Positions 23,046 to 31,717 of a stretch of 64,000 nucleotides of DNA are shown here, one piece after another; the first letter of the stretch is position 1; every line of letters begins with the position of its first letter. Below the pieces are notes generated by a model. The model had not been told where the DNA came from. It saw only the letters and a list, made by a program, of their open reading frames with translations, and did no database searches. Where the stretch lies: the NCBI RefSeq assembly GCF_030817015.1, contig NZ_JAUSYS010000001.1:2108001-2172000 (forward strand), in the 5' to 3' direction. The DNA is from Arthrobacter sp. V1I7. GTDB taxonomy: Bacteria; Actinomycetota; Actinomycetes; Actinomycetales; Micrococcaceae. The translations under genes and the position numbers were made by a program.

Positions 23046-23986
23046 GGGGTCTCCTTCAGCACGAGCTGGGAAGCTGCGATCTCCTGGTGGCTCGGTGAGG
23101 ACTCCATCAAGTCCTGGTGGCTACCTTGCGCCACGAGGCGGCCGTTTTCCAGCACAAGGATCAGTCCGGCGTCCACGATCGTGGCCACGCGCTCGGCGAC
23201 GACCAGTACCGTAGCGGCGCGCAGCAGCGGCTCCAGGGCTCTCCGCAACCGGTAATCGGTGCCGTAGTCAAGAGCCGAGAAGCTGTCGTCGAACAGGTAG
23301 ACGGGAGCGCGCCGCAGCAGCGCACGGGCGATGCAAAGCCGCTGCCGCTGGCCCCCGGAGAAGTTGGTCCCGCCCTGGCTGACCGGGGACCGCAGCCCCT
23401 GCGGCAACCGGCGGACGAAGCCAGCGGCCTGGGCCGTGGCGAGCACGTCCCAGAGTTCCTCGTCAGTGGCCTCCGGCGACCCCATTCTCAGGTTGTCGGC
23501 GAGAGTCCCGGAAAACAGGTAGGAGTGTTGCGGCACCAGCGCGACGAGGCCCCGGAGCGTTGCCAGCGGCAGGTCCCGGACCTCGCGGCCGCCGATTGTG
23601 ATCTGCCCGGCGGTGGTGCCCAGGAACCGGGGCAGCAGGTTCAGCAGCGTGCTTTTGCCGCTGCCGGTGGCGCCGATGATCGCCGTCGTTGTGCCGGGAA
23701 GTGCCTTGAAGCTGATGCGCTCAAGCACCGGCGCCTCGGCGCCCGGGTAGGCGAAAGAGACGTTCCGGAACTCCACGATGCTGCCCCCGGGGCCGGCGTC
23801 CTCCGGGGCGGGGCAGTCTCGGCCGGCTTCCGCCGGGGCGGGGCCGTCTGCGATGGCGGGTTCAGTATCCAGGACCGCCTGGATACGTTCCGCGCACGCC
23901 GCCGCACGCGGGGCGGTCATGAACACGTACATGGCCATCATGATCGCGATCAGAATCTGCAGGATGTAGGCGATGAACGCGGTCAG
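23042..23986 (-). pseudogene. ABC exporter subunit 1, 3' part (ATPase domain), frameshifted
   Basis: The frame resumes at 'LTAFIAYILQILIAIMMAMYVFMTAPRAAACAERI' (last membrane helix), followed by the ATPase domain: Walker A IGATGSGKST, signature FSGGQRQRLCIARALL, and VYLFDDSFSALD, in which the catalytic glutamate after Walker B is replaced by Ser (DDS). The H-loop is AERVA, lacking the usual His. These changes mark the degenerate site typical of heterodimeric exporters. The upstream part is in a different frame; one extra G in the run 23986-23989 accounts for the shift. Confidence 0.8.
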
Positions 23987-24806
23987 GGGCGCCGAGCCTC
24001 ATCTCGCCGGACTGGATGCGGTGCCCGCCGAACCCCACGACGGCGACGGCGGACAGGTTGAACACGAGCATGATCATCGGCATCATCCCGGCGACGAGCA
24101 GGGCCGAGTGCAGGTTGTTCCGGGTGAGTTCCCTGTTGGCGCCGTCGAACCGGCGGATCTCGTGGCCCTGCCGGACGAAGCCGCGGATGACGTTGGCGCC
24201 AATGATCTGCTCACGCAGTATCCGGCTGATCCGGTCGATGAGCCCCTGGCCCGCCCGGTAGAGCGGAACGAGGCGCCGCACGATCGTGACCATGATGATG
24301 GCGAGCACCGGCACGACGGTGGCGACGATGCCCGACAGCGCCAGGTCCTGCTGCATGGCCAGCACAATGCCGCCGAGGAAAATGGCGGGCGCGGCGACCA
24401 GCATGGTGAACACCAGGATGGCAAGGTTCTGGATCTGGGCAACGTCGTTGGTGGCCCGGGTCACCAGGCTGGCGGTGCCGAACGCGGCGACTTCCTGGGA
24501 GGACAAGGACTGGACCTTGGCGAAGAGCTCTTCGCGCAACTGCCGGCCCACGTCCATGGCCAGGACGGCGCCCAGGTAGCAGGCAGCAACGGCCGCCGCG
24601 ACCTGAACTGCGGCGAGCACGGCCATCCGGACGCCGAAATCCGCGATGATCGCCGGATTCCGGCCGACAATCCCGTCGTCGATGATGGCGGCATTGAGGG
24701 TGGGCAGCAGCAGATTGGCGGTGGTCTGCGCGAGCTGCAGTAGAACGATGGCAAACACGATCACCTTGCGGGCAGCTAACAGGCGCCCCATCAGGCCAAT
24801 AAGCAC
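23862..24806 (-). pseudogene. ABC exporter subunit 1, 5' part (membrane domain), frameshifted
   Basis: The N-terminal membrane domain (MLIGLMGRLLAARKVIVFAIVLL...) spans five or so transmembrane helices and shows exporter landmarks 'FAKVQSLSSQEVAAFGTASLVTRATNDV' and 'GANVIRGFVRQGHEIRRF'. Homology ends at GEMRLGA near 23990. The GTG start has a GGAGG ribosome-binding site 4 bases upstream. This is the first gene of the exporter operon, which resembles the Gram-positive heterodimeric multidrug exporters (BmrC/D, LmrC/D type). The substrate is unknown. Confidence 0.8.
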
Positions 24807-24876
24807 CGAACCTCCATCACTGCATCAGGGCACGGACCCGCGACCAGTCTGGCGGCCGCCCCCCGGCCGCTTCGCC

Positions 24877-24882
24877 ATTCTA
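24877..24882 (-). promoter_or_regulatory. -10 candidate for the ABC exporter operon
   Basis: TAGAAT on the minus strand, 70 bases before the GTG of the first ABC gene. It is the best -10 match in the 171-base gap to tam; no convincing -35 or operator dyad was found. Confidence 0.4.
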
Positions 24883-24977
24883 AGCCCGGTCACAATATGC
24901 TGCTCCTTGTCATACGCTGTCCTACGCTCCGGGGTGCGAACCGAGGGCGACGCGAGGGCCAGGCGGGCCGGGAATCG

Positions 24978-25754
24978 TCACTCGCGCTTGCGGGCCACGG
25001 CGAAGATCCGGCGGAACGGGAAGACCGTTCCGTGCACCGAGGGCGGGTAGGCTTCGGCCAGCCGCGCGGAATACTCGGCCTCGAAGACGCGGGCTTCCTC
25101 CGGGGACAGAGCGGCCAGCACGGGCCGGAGTCCGGCGCCGCGGACCCACTCCAGAACCGCGTTTTCGCCCGGCAGGAGCTGCAGGTAGGTGGTCTCCCAC
25201 GCATCGGCGTCGCAGCCGGCGTCGAGCATGATGCGGAGGTATTCGGCGGCTTCGCCGACGACGTCGTGGCGGAGCACGCCGGTGAGCCGGCCGGACCACG
25301 ACTCGGACTCCGCCAGTCCGCGCATCAGCGTGTGGGATGGCGAGTCGAAGTTTCCGGGGACCTGCAGGGCGAACCAGGCTCCGGGTCTGAGGGCGCCGAG
25401 CCAGCGCGGCAGCAGCTCACGGTGGCCGGGAATCCACTGCAGTGCGGCGTTCGTGACGACAACGTCCGTTCCTGCCGAGGGCATCCAGCCGGTGATGTCC
25501 GCGAGGCCGAAGGAGAGGTTGGGCGTGGCGGCCGACCGTCCAGCGGCTTGAGCCAGCATCTCCGGTGAGGAATCCAGGCCCAGCACCTGTGCCGAGGGCC
25601 AGCGCGCCGCAAGTGTGGCAGTCAGGTTGCCGGGGCCGCAGCCAAGGTCCACCACGAGCCCGGGATTGTCCGCATGGATCCGGGCCGTCAGGTCAAAGTA
25701 GGGCCTGTCGCGGTAGTCTCCGAACTGCACGTACTTGGCGGGATCCCATTTCAC
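24978..25754 (-). CDS. tam: Trans-aconitate 2-methyltransferase
   Basis: A 258-residue class I SAM-dependent methyltransferase. The N-terminus MKWDPAKYVQFGDYRDRPYFDLTARI is the Tam signature; motif I is VVDLGCGPGNLT and 'NAALQWIPGHRELLPRW' also matches. Tam detoxifies trans-aconitate, an inhibitor of aconitase, by methyl ester formation in the cytosol. The GTG start has GGAGG 6 bases upstream. It is a stand-alone gene divergent from the helicase. Confidence 0.9.
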   Translation of the reverse strand: MKWDPAKYVQFGDYRDRPYFDLTARIHADNPGLVVDLGCGPGNLTATLAARWPSAQVLGLDSSPEMLAQAAGRSAATPNLSFGLADITGWMPSAGTDVVVTNAALQWIPGHRELLPRWLGALRPGAWFALQVPGNFDSPSHTLMRGLAESESWSGRLTGVLRHDVVGEAAEYLRIMLDAGCDADAWETTYLQLLPGENAVLEWVRGAGLRPVLAALSPEEARVFEAEYSARLAEAYPPSVHGTVFPFRRIFAVARKRE

Positions 25755-25901
25755 GATGTTCCTCCATTGGCCGGCAAGGATGCGACCTCCGAAGCCTAGC
25801 CGCGTCCGGGGACGGGTCCAAGCAGGCGCGCACCCGGCAGCCCGGGGCGAACTCTGGGAGGAGCATCCGCCGCAGGTTTCCGCCCACTAAGCTGGACAGT
25901 G

Positions 25902-28448
25902 ATGAAACTTGTTGATCAGCTCCCCGCCCCGGCCGCGCGAGTCCCAGGCAGGACCGGAATGGATCCGGACGAGCTGTACACGCGCTTCGTCGAGTGGACA
26001 GAGAGCCGCGGGCTGGCCCTCTATACCGCCCAGGACGAGGCCGTCATGGAACTGGCCTCCGGCTCCAACGTGATCCTGGCCACCCCCACCGGTTCGGGAA
26101 AGTCCCTGGTGGCGATCGCCGCTCACTTCCAGGCCATGGCCAGGGGGCAACGCAGCTACTACACCGCCCCGATCAAGGCCCTCGTGTCGGAAAAATTCTT
26201 TGCCCTGTGCGAGATCTTCGGGGCGGAAAACGTCGGGATGATCACCGGCGATTCCGGGGTCAACCAGGACGCCCCGATCATCTGCTGCACCGCGGAAATC
26301 CTTGCGAACACGGCCCTGCGCGAAGGCGCCGCCGCGGAACTGGGTGCCGTCATCATGGACGAGTTCCACTTCTACTCCGACCCGCAGCGCGGCTGGGCAT
26401 GGCAGGTTCCGCTGCTGGAACTCCCCCAGGCCCAGTTCCTGTTGATGTCCGCGACGCTCGGTGATGTCAGCCGCTTCGAGAAGGGCATCAGCGAACTGAC
26501 CGGGCGTCCGACGACGACCGTCAGTTCCGTGGAACGCCCCATCCCGTTGCACTACTACTACGAGCAGACGCCCGTCCACGAGACCCTCGAAGAGTTGCTC
26601 GCCACGAAGCAGGTGCCCGTCTACGTGGTGCACTTCAGCCAGGTGGAGGCCATCGACCGCGCGCAGAACCTGATGAGCATCAACGTCTGCACCCGCGAGG
26701 AAAAGGACAAGATCGCCGAGCTGATCGCCGGCTTCCGGTTCGCCGCCGGCTTCGGCAAGACCCTCAACCGGCTGGTCCGCCACGGCATCGGCGTCCACCA
26801 CGCCGGCATGCTGCCGAAGTACCGCCGGCTCGTGGAGCAGCTGGCCCAGGCGGGTCTGCTCAAGGTCATCTGCGGCACCGACACTCTCGGCGTCGGCATC
26901 AACGTGCCGATCCGCACGGTGCTCCTGACCGCCCTGAGCAAGTACGACGGCGTCCGCACCCGGCTGTTGAACTCCCGGGAGTTCCACCAGATCGCGGGCC
27001 GGGCCGGCCGTGCCGGCTACGACACCGCCGGGACTGTCGTGGTGCAGGCGCCCGAGCACGTCATCGAAAACGTCAAGGCGATGGCCAAGGCAACGGCAAA
27101 GTTCGGCGATGACCAGAAGAAGCTGCGCCAGGTGGTCAGGAAGAAGCCGCCCGAGGGATTCGTGTCCTGGGGCGAGCCCACCTACAAGCGCCTCGTCGAA
27201 TCGGTCCCGGACCCGCTGACGTCGAGCTTCACCGTGACCCACGCGATGTTGATGAACCTGATGGAACGGCCGGGCGATCCGTTCAAGGCTGCCCGGCGGC
27301 TGCTCACCGAGAACCACGAGCCGCGTGCCTCCCAGCTGCAGCTGATGAAGAAGGCCCTGGGCATCTACCGGGAGCTGCTGGCGGCCGGCGTCGTGGAGCG
27401 CATACCCGCCGGGGAGCAGGGCCGGGACGGTCGCACCGTCCGGCTGACGATCCATCTGCAGGCCAACTTCGCGCTAAACCAACCGCTGTCCCCGTTCGCC
27501 CTCGCGGCGCTGGAACTGCTGGATCCGGAGTCGCCGTCGTACGCCCTGGATGTGGTGTCCGTGATCGAGTCCACCCTGGAGAAGCCGCGGCAGATCCTCT
27601 CCGCACAGCAAAAGAAGGCCCGTGGCGAGGCGATCGCGGCGATGAAGGCCGACGGTATCGACTACGACCAGCGCATGGCCATGCTCGAGGAAGTCAGCTA
27701 TCCGCAGCCGCTGGCGGAGATCCTGGGCGAGGCGTTTGACGTCTACCGCAAGGCGGCTCCCTGGATCGGCGACTTCGAGCTCGCGCCCAAATCCGTGATC
27801 CGGGACATGTACGAACGCGCGATGAACTTCGGCGAATTCGTCCAGTTCTACGGCCTGGCGCGTTCCGAAGGCATTGTGCTGCGCTACCTTGCGGACGGCT
27901 TCAAGGCGCTCCGTCAGACCGTCCCGCAGGACTTCCTGCGCGAGGACCTCGAGGACCTGATCGCCTGGCTTGGCGAGCTGGTCCGTCAGGTGGACTCGAG
28001 CCTGCTGGACGAATGGGAGGAGCTAACGTCCGGCGCCGCACCGACCCCGCACGACGCTCCCCCGCCCCCGCCGCCCTCGCTGACCTCCAACATCCGGGCT
28101 TTCCGGGTGATGGTCCGCAACGAAATGTTCCGCCGGGTGGAACTGTTCGCGGACGAGGACGCCGCCGCGCTGGGCGAGCTCGACGGCGGATCCGGCTGGG
28201 ACGCCGAACGCTGGGAAGACGTCCTCGATGACTACTTCGATGAACACGAGGACATCGGCACCGGACCCGACGCCCGCGGACCGGGCCTGCTGATCATCAC
28301 CGAGGAACCCGGGATGTGGAAAGTCCGGCAGATCTTCGAGGACCCGGCCGGCAACCACGACTGGGGCATCTCGGCCCAGGTGGACCTCGCCGCCTCCGAT
28401 GAGAGCGGTACCGCCGTCGTGCGGGTAACCGACGTCAACCGGCTGTAG
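25902..28448 (+). CDS. DEAD/DEAH-box helicase with DUF3516 domain
   Basis: The 848-residue protein is an actinobacterial superfamily 2 helicase. Walker A ATPTGSGKS is near residue 60, motif II is the variant DEFH in MDEFHFYSDPQRGW, motif III LMSATLGD, and motif VI HQIAGRAGRAGYD, followed by a long C-terminal DUF3516 region that ends in a charged domain. It resembles Ski2/Mtr4-type RNA helicases, but the substrate is not established. GTG at 25899 or ATG at 25902 can start it; TAAGCT at 25888-25893 lies 5-8 bases away and no Shine-Dalgarno is present, so a leaderless start is likely. Confidence 0.9.
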   Translation: MKLVDQLPAPAARVPGRTGMDPDELYTRFVEWTESRGLALYTAQDEAVMELASGSNVILATPTGSGKSLVAIAAHFQAMARGQRSYYTAPIKALVSEKFFALCEIFGAENVGMITGDSGVNQDAPIICCTAEILANTALREGAAAELGAVIMDEFHFYSDPQRGWAWQVPLLELPQAQFLLMSATLGDVSRFEKGISELTGRPTTTVSSVERPIPLHYYYEQTPVHETLEELLATKQVPVYVVHFSQVEAIDRAQNLMSINVCTREEKDKIAELIAGFRFAAGFGKTLNRLVRHGIGVHHAGMLPKYRRLVEQLAQAGLLKVICGTDTLGVGINVPIRTVLLTALSKYDGVRTRLLNSREFHQIAGRAGRAGYDTAGTVVVQAPEHVIENVKAMAKATAKFGDDQKKLRQVVRKKPPEGFVSWGEPTYKRLVESVPDPLTSSFTVTHAMLMNLMERPGDPFKAARRLLTENHEPRASQLQLMKKALGIYRELLAAGVVERIPAGEQGRDGRTVRLTIHLQANFALNQPLSPFALAALELLDPESPSYALDVVSVIESTLEKPRQILSAQQKKARGEAIAAMKADGIDYDQRMAMLEEVSYPQPLAEILGEAFDVYRKAAPWIGDFELAPKSVIRDMYERAMNFGEFVQFYGLARSEGIVLRYLADGFKALRQTVPQDFLREDLEDLIAWLGELVRQVDSSLLDEWEELTSGAAPTPHDAPPPPPPSLTSNIRAFRVMVRNEMFRRVELFADEDAAALGELDGGSGWDAERWEDVLDDYFDEHEDIGTGPDARGPGLLIITEEPGMWKVRQIFEDPAGNHDWGISAQVDLAASDESGTAVVRVTDVNRL

Positions 28449-28455
28449 GGACTAG

Positions 28456-28461
28456 TAAACT
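28456..28461 (+). promoter_or_regulatory. -10 element TAAACT for the leaderless acetyltransferase
   Basis: TAAACT followed by 6 bases and then ATG at 28468, with no Shine-Dalgarno sequence; same geometry as at uvrC, uvrB, coaE and yigZ. It lies 8 bases after the helicase stop. Confidence 0.6.
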
Positions 28462-28467
28462 CGAACA

Positions 28468-28968
28468 ATGAGTGTAATTCGGCCTGCGACGGCGAACGAT
28501 GTCCCCGCAATCCTGCAGATGATCCACGACCTGGCGGTCTACGAGAAAGAGCCGGACGCGGTCCGGAACACCCCCGAGATGCTTGCGGCCGCGCTGTTCG
28601 GGGAGAACCCGCGGATCTTTGCGACGATGGCCGAGAACGAAGCCGGCGACATCCAGGGCTTCGCGCTCTGGTTCCTGAACTACTCCACCTGGGAAGGTGT
28701 CCATGGCATCTACCTCGAGGACCTGTACGTGACGCCCGAGGCCCGCGGTGCGGGCCACGGCAAGGCCCTCCTGCAGCACCTCGCCGCGACCGCCGTCGAC
28801 CGTGGCTATGCGCGGGTGGAATGGAGCGTCCTGGACTGGAACGAACCCTCCATCAGCTTTTATAAGAACCTGGGTGCCGCGCCGATGGAGGAATGGTCCA
28901 CCTTCCGGCTCACCGGAGCCGCGCTGGAATCCTTCGGCACCTCCCGCCGGGCCCAAACCTTTGGCTGA
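28468..28968 (+). CDS. GNAT-family N-acetyltransferase, polyamine/diamine acetyltransferase-like
   Basis: The 166-residue protein begins MSVIRPATANDVPAILQMIHDLAVYEKEPDAV and has the acetyl-CoA binding motif 'LYVTPEARGAGHGKALLQHLA' and 'VLDWNEPSISFYKNLGA', features typical of the spermidine/spermine (SAT1-like) acetyltransferase group. It would acetylate small amines or amino acids in the cytosol. It sits 19 bases after the helicase and ends just before the hydrolase. Substrate specificity cannot be inferred further. Confidence 0.85.
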   Translation: MSVIRPATANDVPAILQMIHDLAVYEKEPDAVRNTPEMLAAALFGENPRIFATMAENEAGDIQGFALWFLNYSTWEGVHGIYLEDLYVTPEARGAGHGKALLQHLAATAVDRGYARVEWSVLDWNEPSISFYKNLGAAPMEEWSTFRLTGAALESFGTSRRAQTFG

Positions 28969-28975
28969 CCGTCCG

Positions 28976-30385
28976 GTGGCTGATCTGCCGCTGACCGGGC
29001 GCGCCGCCGCGGACCTGTATGAGGCAGAGGGCGGCCGATCCTCCGGCACCGTCCCGGGCACCGTCCCGCATACCGTCAAGGCGCGGCACGAGTATCGCGG
29101 CATGCGCACCGTGGAGCACTATTTCGAGGTGCCGCTGGACCACTTCGGCGGCGCCGACCCGAGTCCCGGCTGCGAAGAGACGATCACCGTGTTCGCCCGC
29201 GAGTATGTCGCCGCGGAACACAGCGAGGAGGAGGCGGCCGAGCTGCCCTGGCTGCTTTACCTGCAGGGCGGTCCGGGCGGGCGCGGCAACCGTCTCCCCG
29301 CCCTCGGCGGCTGGAGCAAGGCAGCCGCCAAGGACTTCCGCATCCTCATGCTGGACCAGCGGGGCACCGGCCTGTCCTCCGTCATCGACCGCAACACGCT
29401 CCCCCTGCGGGGCAACGAAGCGGACCAGGCCGGGTATCTGTCCCATTTCCGCGCGGACTCCATCGTCGCGGACGCCGAAGCCATCCGGCGGGCCCTGGGC
29501 TCGGCGCCCTGGACCATCTACGGCCAGAGCTATGGCGGGTTCTGTGCCCTCAGCTACCTCTCCTCGGCCCCTGAGGGCCTTCGCGAAGTCCTCATCACGG
29601 GCGGGCTGGCTCCGCTGACGGGATCCGCGGACCGCGTGTACCGGGCCACCTTCCGGCGTGTCGCCGCCCGGAACGCCGAATACTTCGGTTGGTATCCCGA
29701 GGACCGGCAAGCTGTCAGCAGCATTGCCCGGCACTTGAGGGAGACCGAGGAGATCCTGCCGGACGGCTCACGGCTGACGGTGGAGCGCTTCCAGATGGCG
29801 GGCGCATGCCTGGGCGGAAACACCCGGGTGGACGCGCTGCACCACCTGCTGGAGGACGCTTTTGTCAGTACTCCCGACGGCGAGAGGCTCTCGGACGCCT
29901 TCCTGGAACAGGTCCGCTGCCTCGTCACCCGCTCCCGCAACCCGCTGTACGCGCTGATGCACGAATCCATCTACGGCCAGGGCGAGGCCACTGACTGGGC
30001 CGCCTGGCGGGTCCTCCAGGATTTTCCCGAGTTCCAGCCGGACGTACCGGAGCCGCTGCTGACCGGTGAAATGGTCTATCCGTGGTACTTCGAACAGGAC
30101 CCGGCACTCCGCCCGCTTCGGAAGGTCGCGCAACTGCTGGCGGAAAAAGCCGACTGGACGCCGCTGTACGACCCGGACCGCTTGGCCCTCAACAGCGTTC
30201 CGGTGGCCGCCGCCGTCTACACCGACGACATTTACGTCGACCGGGACCTCTCGCTCGAGACCGCGGCCGCTGTCCGCGGGCTGCAGGTCTGGGAGTCTGC
30301 GGACTTCCACCATGACGGCATCGCGGATGACGGCGAGGGGATCTTTGCCCGTCTACTGGGCATGACCCGCTCGGTCCGGCACTGA
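28976..30385 (+). CDS. Alpha/beta hydrolase, proline iminopeptidase-like (peptidase family S33)
   Basis: A roughly 470-residue S33-type enzyme. Oxyanion-hole motif LYLQGGPGG, LMLDQRGTGLS, nucleophile elbow GQSYGGF (Ser near residue 185), an acid in 'TDDIYVDRD' and His in 'SADFHHDGI' complete the triad. Members release N-terminal proline or act as broad aminopeptidases. No signal peptide is seen, so it is cytosolic. The start is uncertain: TTG 28961, GTG 28976 (used here) or ATG 29102, which is the first position with clear family homology. The stop lies inside a 20-bp tandem duplication. Confidence 0.85.
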   Translation: MADLPLTGRAAADLYEAEGGRSSGTVPGTVPHTVKARHEYRGMRTVEHYFEVPLDHFGGADPSPGCEETITVFAREYVAAEHSEEEAAELPWLLYLQGGPGGRGNRLPALGGWSKAAAKDFRILMLDQRGTGLSSVIDRNTLPLRGNEADQAGYLSHFRADSIVADAEAIRRALGSAPWTIYGQSYGGFCALSYLSSAPEGLREVLITGGLAPLTGSADRVYRATFRRVAARNAEYFGWYPEDRQAVSSIARHLRETEEILPDGSRLTVERFQMAGACLGGNTRVDALHHLLEDAFVSTPDGERLSDAFLEQVRCLVTRSRNPLYALMHESIYGQGEATDWAAWRVLQDFPEFQPDVPEPLLTGEMVYPWYFEQDPALRPLRKVAQLLAEKADWTPLYDPDRLALNSVPVAAAVYTDDIYVDRDLSLETAAAVRGLQVWESADFHHDGIADDGEGIFARLLGMTRSVRH

Positions 30386-30471
30386 CCCGGTCGGTCCGGC
30401 ACTGACCCGGCCGCCTCAGCCGGCGAATACATAGCCGGACGTAGGCTCCGGCCCGGAAACCTGGCCGGCAA

Positions 30472-30513
30472 ACAGGACGGCGCCGGACCCTTGAGGGTCC
30501 GGCGCCGTCCTGT
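30472..30513. terminator. Strong terminator between the S33 hydrolase and terC-like gene
   Basis: Perfect 19-bp stem (30472-30490 with 30495-30513) closed by a TTGA loop. On the minus strand it lies 17 bases after the TerC-family stop and is followed by TTT. It can also terminate the plus-strand hydrolase transcript, so it probably serves both convergent genes. Confidence 0.9.
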
Positions 30514-30530
30514 CTTGCACTGCTGCGGAG

Positions 30531-31559
30531 TTACTCGGCGTCGCTGAGGCTCTTGCGGGAGTCCTCTTCGAGGCGGGCGTCGAGCTTTGCCTTGGACGCC
30601 TTGGAGCTGGCCAGGCTGGCAATGACGGCCACGACGATGGTGCCGATGATCACGCCGAGGGAGACGAACGTCGGGATCTCAGGAGCCCACTCGATGTGCT
30701 GGCCGCCGTTGATGAACGGCAGTTCGTTGACGTGCATGGCGTGCAGGACGAGCTTGATGCCGATGAACGCGAGGATCACGGACAGGGCGTGCTTCAGGTA
30801 GATGAGGCGGTTCATCAGGCCGCCGAGCAGGAAGTACAGCTGCCGCAGACCCATCAGGGCAAAGATGTTCGCGGTGAAGACGATGAAGGCGCTCTGGGTG
30901 AGGCCGAAGATCGCCGGGATGGAGTCGACCGCGAAGAGCAGGTCCGTCATGCCGATGGTCACGAAGACGATCAGCATCGGGGTGAAGACCTTCTTGCCGT
31001 CCACGACGGTGCGGAGCTTGCCGCCGTCGAACTTCTCCGACATCGGCAGGACCCTCCGGATCCGGGCGATCAGCGGGTTTTCCTTGTCTTCCTCGTCCTC
31101 GCCATCATCCTGGGCCTGCTTCCACGCCGTCCATAGCAGGAAGGCACCGAAGATGTAGAAGACCCAGCTGAACTGTTCAATCACGATTGCGCCGAGAAGA
31201 ATGAAGATGCCGCGGAGGATCAGCGCGATGATGATGCCCACCATGAGCACTTCCTGCTGGTACTTACGCGGTACCGAGAAGCGCGCCATGATGATGATGA
31301 ACACGAACAGGTTATCGATGCTGAGGCTGTATTCGGTCACCCAGCCGGCGAGGAACTGTCCGCCGAACTCCGGGCCGGTAAAGGCGAACATGGCGCCCGC
31401 GAAAACGAGGGCGAGCGCGATGTAGAAGGAAACCCACAGCCCCGCCTCCTTCATGGAAGGCTCGTGCGGGCGCTTCAGGACCAACAGCAGGTCAATGGCG
31501 AGGATGATGCCGAGAGCGACAAAAGAGCCGACCTCGAACCAGATAGGAAGTTCGGGCAC
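30531..31559 (-). CDS. TerC-family integral membrane protein (probable Mn2+ exporter)
   Basis: The 342-residue protein has about nine hydrophobic segments and the TerC signatures 'EYSLSIDNLFVFIIIM' near residue 80 and 'TDLLFAVDSIPAIFGLTQ' near residue 210, each with acidic residues inside the membrane that are thought to bind metal. A charged cytosolic loop (DDGEDEEDKENP) lies between. Homologues (Alx, MeeF/MeeY) export manganese or metallate secreted enzymes. The GTG start has an AAAGG ribosome-binding site. A likely Mn2+ riboswitch in the leader supports a manganese role rather than tellurite resistance. Confidence 0.92.
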   Translation of the reverse strand: MPELPIWFEVGSFVALGIILAIDLLLVLKRPHEPSMKEAGLWVSFYIALALVFAGAMFAFTGPEFGGQFLAGWVTEYSLSIDNLFVFIIIMARFSVPRKYQQEVLMVGIIIALILRGIFILLGAIVIEQFSWVFYIFGAFLLWTAWKQAQDDGEDEEDKENPLIARIRRVLPMSEKFDGGKLRTVVDGKKVFTPMLIVFVTIGMTDLLFAVDSIPAIFGLTQSAFIVFTANIFALMGLRQLYFLLGGLMNRLIYLKHALSVILAFIGIKLVLHAMHVNELPFINGGQHIEWAPEIPTFVSLGVIIGTIVVAVIASLASSKASKAKLDARLEEDSRKSLSDAE

Positions 31560-31589
31560 GAAGATACCTTTCGCAGGGTGCGGATTAGC

Positions 31590-31703
31590 GGTGTAAGTCT
31601 CTCCGACTGCCGGCGTCGTACTGCCTGGCTGCCCGCTACGCCCGGCAGGGCATCTGTGCCGTGCGTGTTGACGATCGTAGCGCTTGGGATACTCCCCTAC
31701 GTC
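31590..31703 (-). ncRNA. yybP-ykoY (Mn2+) riboswitch candidate in the TerC-family leader
   Basis: On the minus strand the leader begins near GGGGAGTA (31697-31690), the invariant 5' segment of the yybP-ykoY aptamer. It continues with ATCGTCAACACG, matching the conserved TCAA...CG internal loop, has GC-rich paired arms, and ends with GGAGAGACTTACACC, matching the conserved 3' segment (GAGACCTTTACC-like). It lies about 30 bases before the start codon. yybP-ykoY aptamers sense Mn2+ and commonly precede TerC/Alx or MntP genes. Confidence 0.72.
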
Positions 31704-31709
31704 CGAACC

Positions 31710-31715
31710 ACTTTA
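31710..31715 (-). promoter_or_regulatory. -10 element TAAAGT for the TerC-family riboswitch transcript
   Basis: TAAAGT on the minus strand sits 12-18 bases before the GGGGAGTA of the riboswitch, placing the transcription start near 31703. It lies just past the uvrB stop. Confidence 0.5.
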
Positions 31716-31717
31716 CC

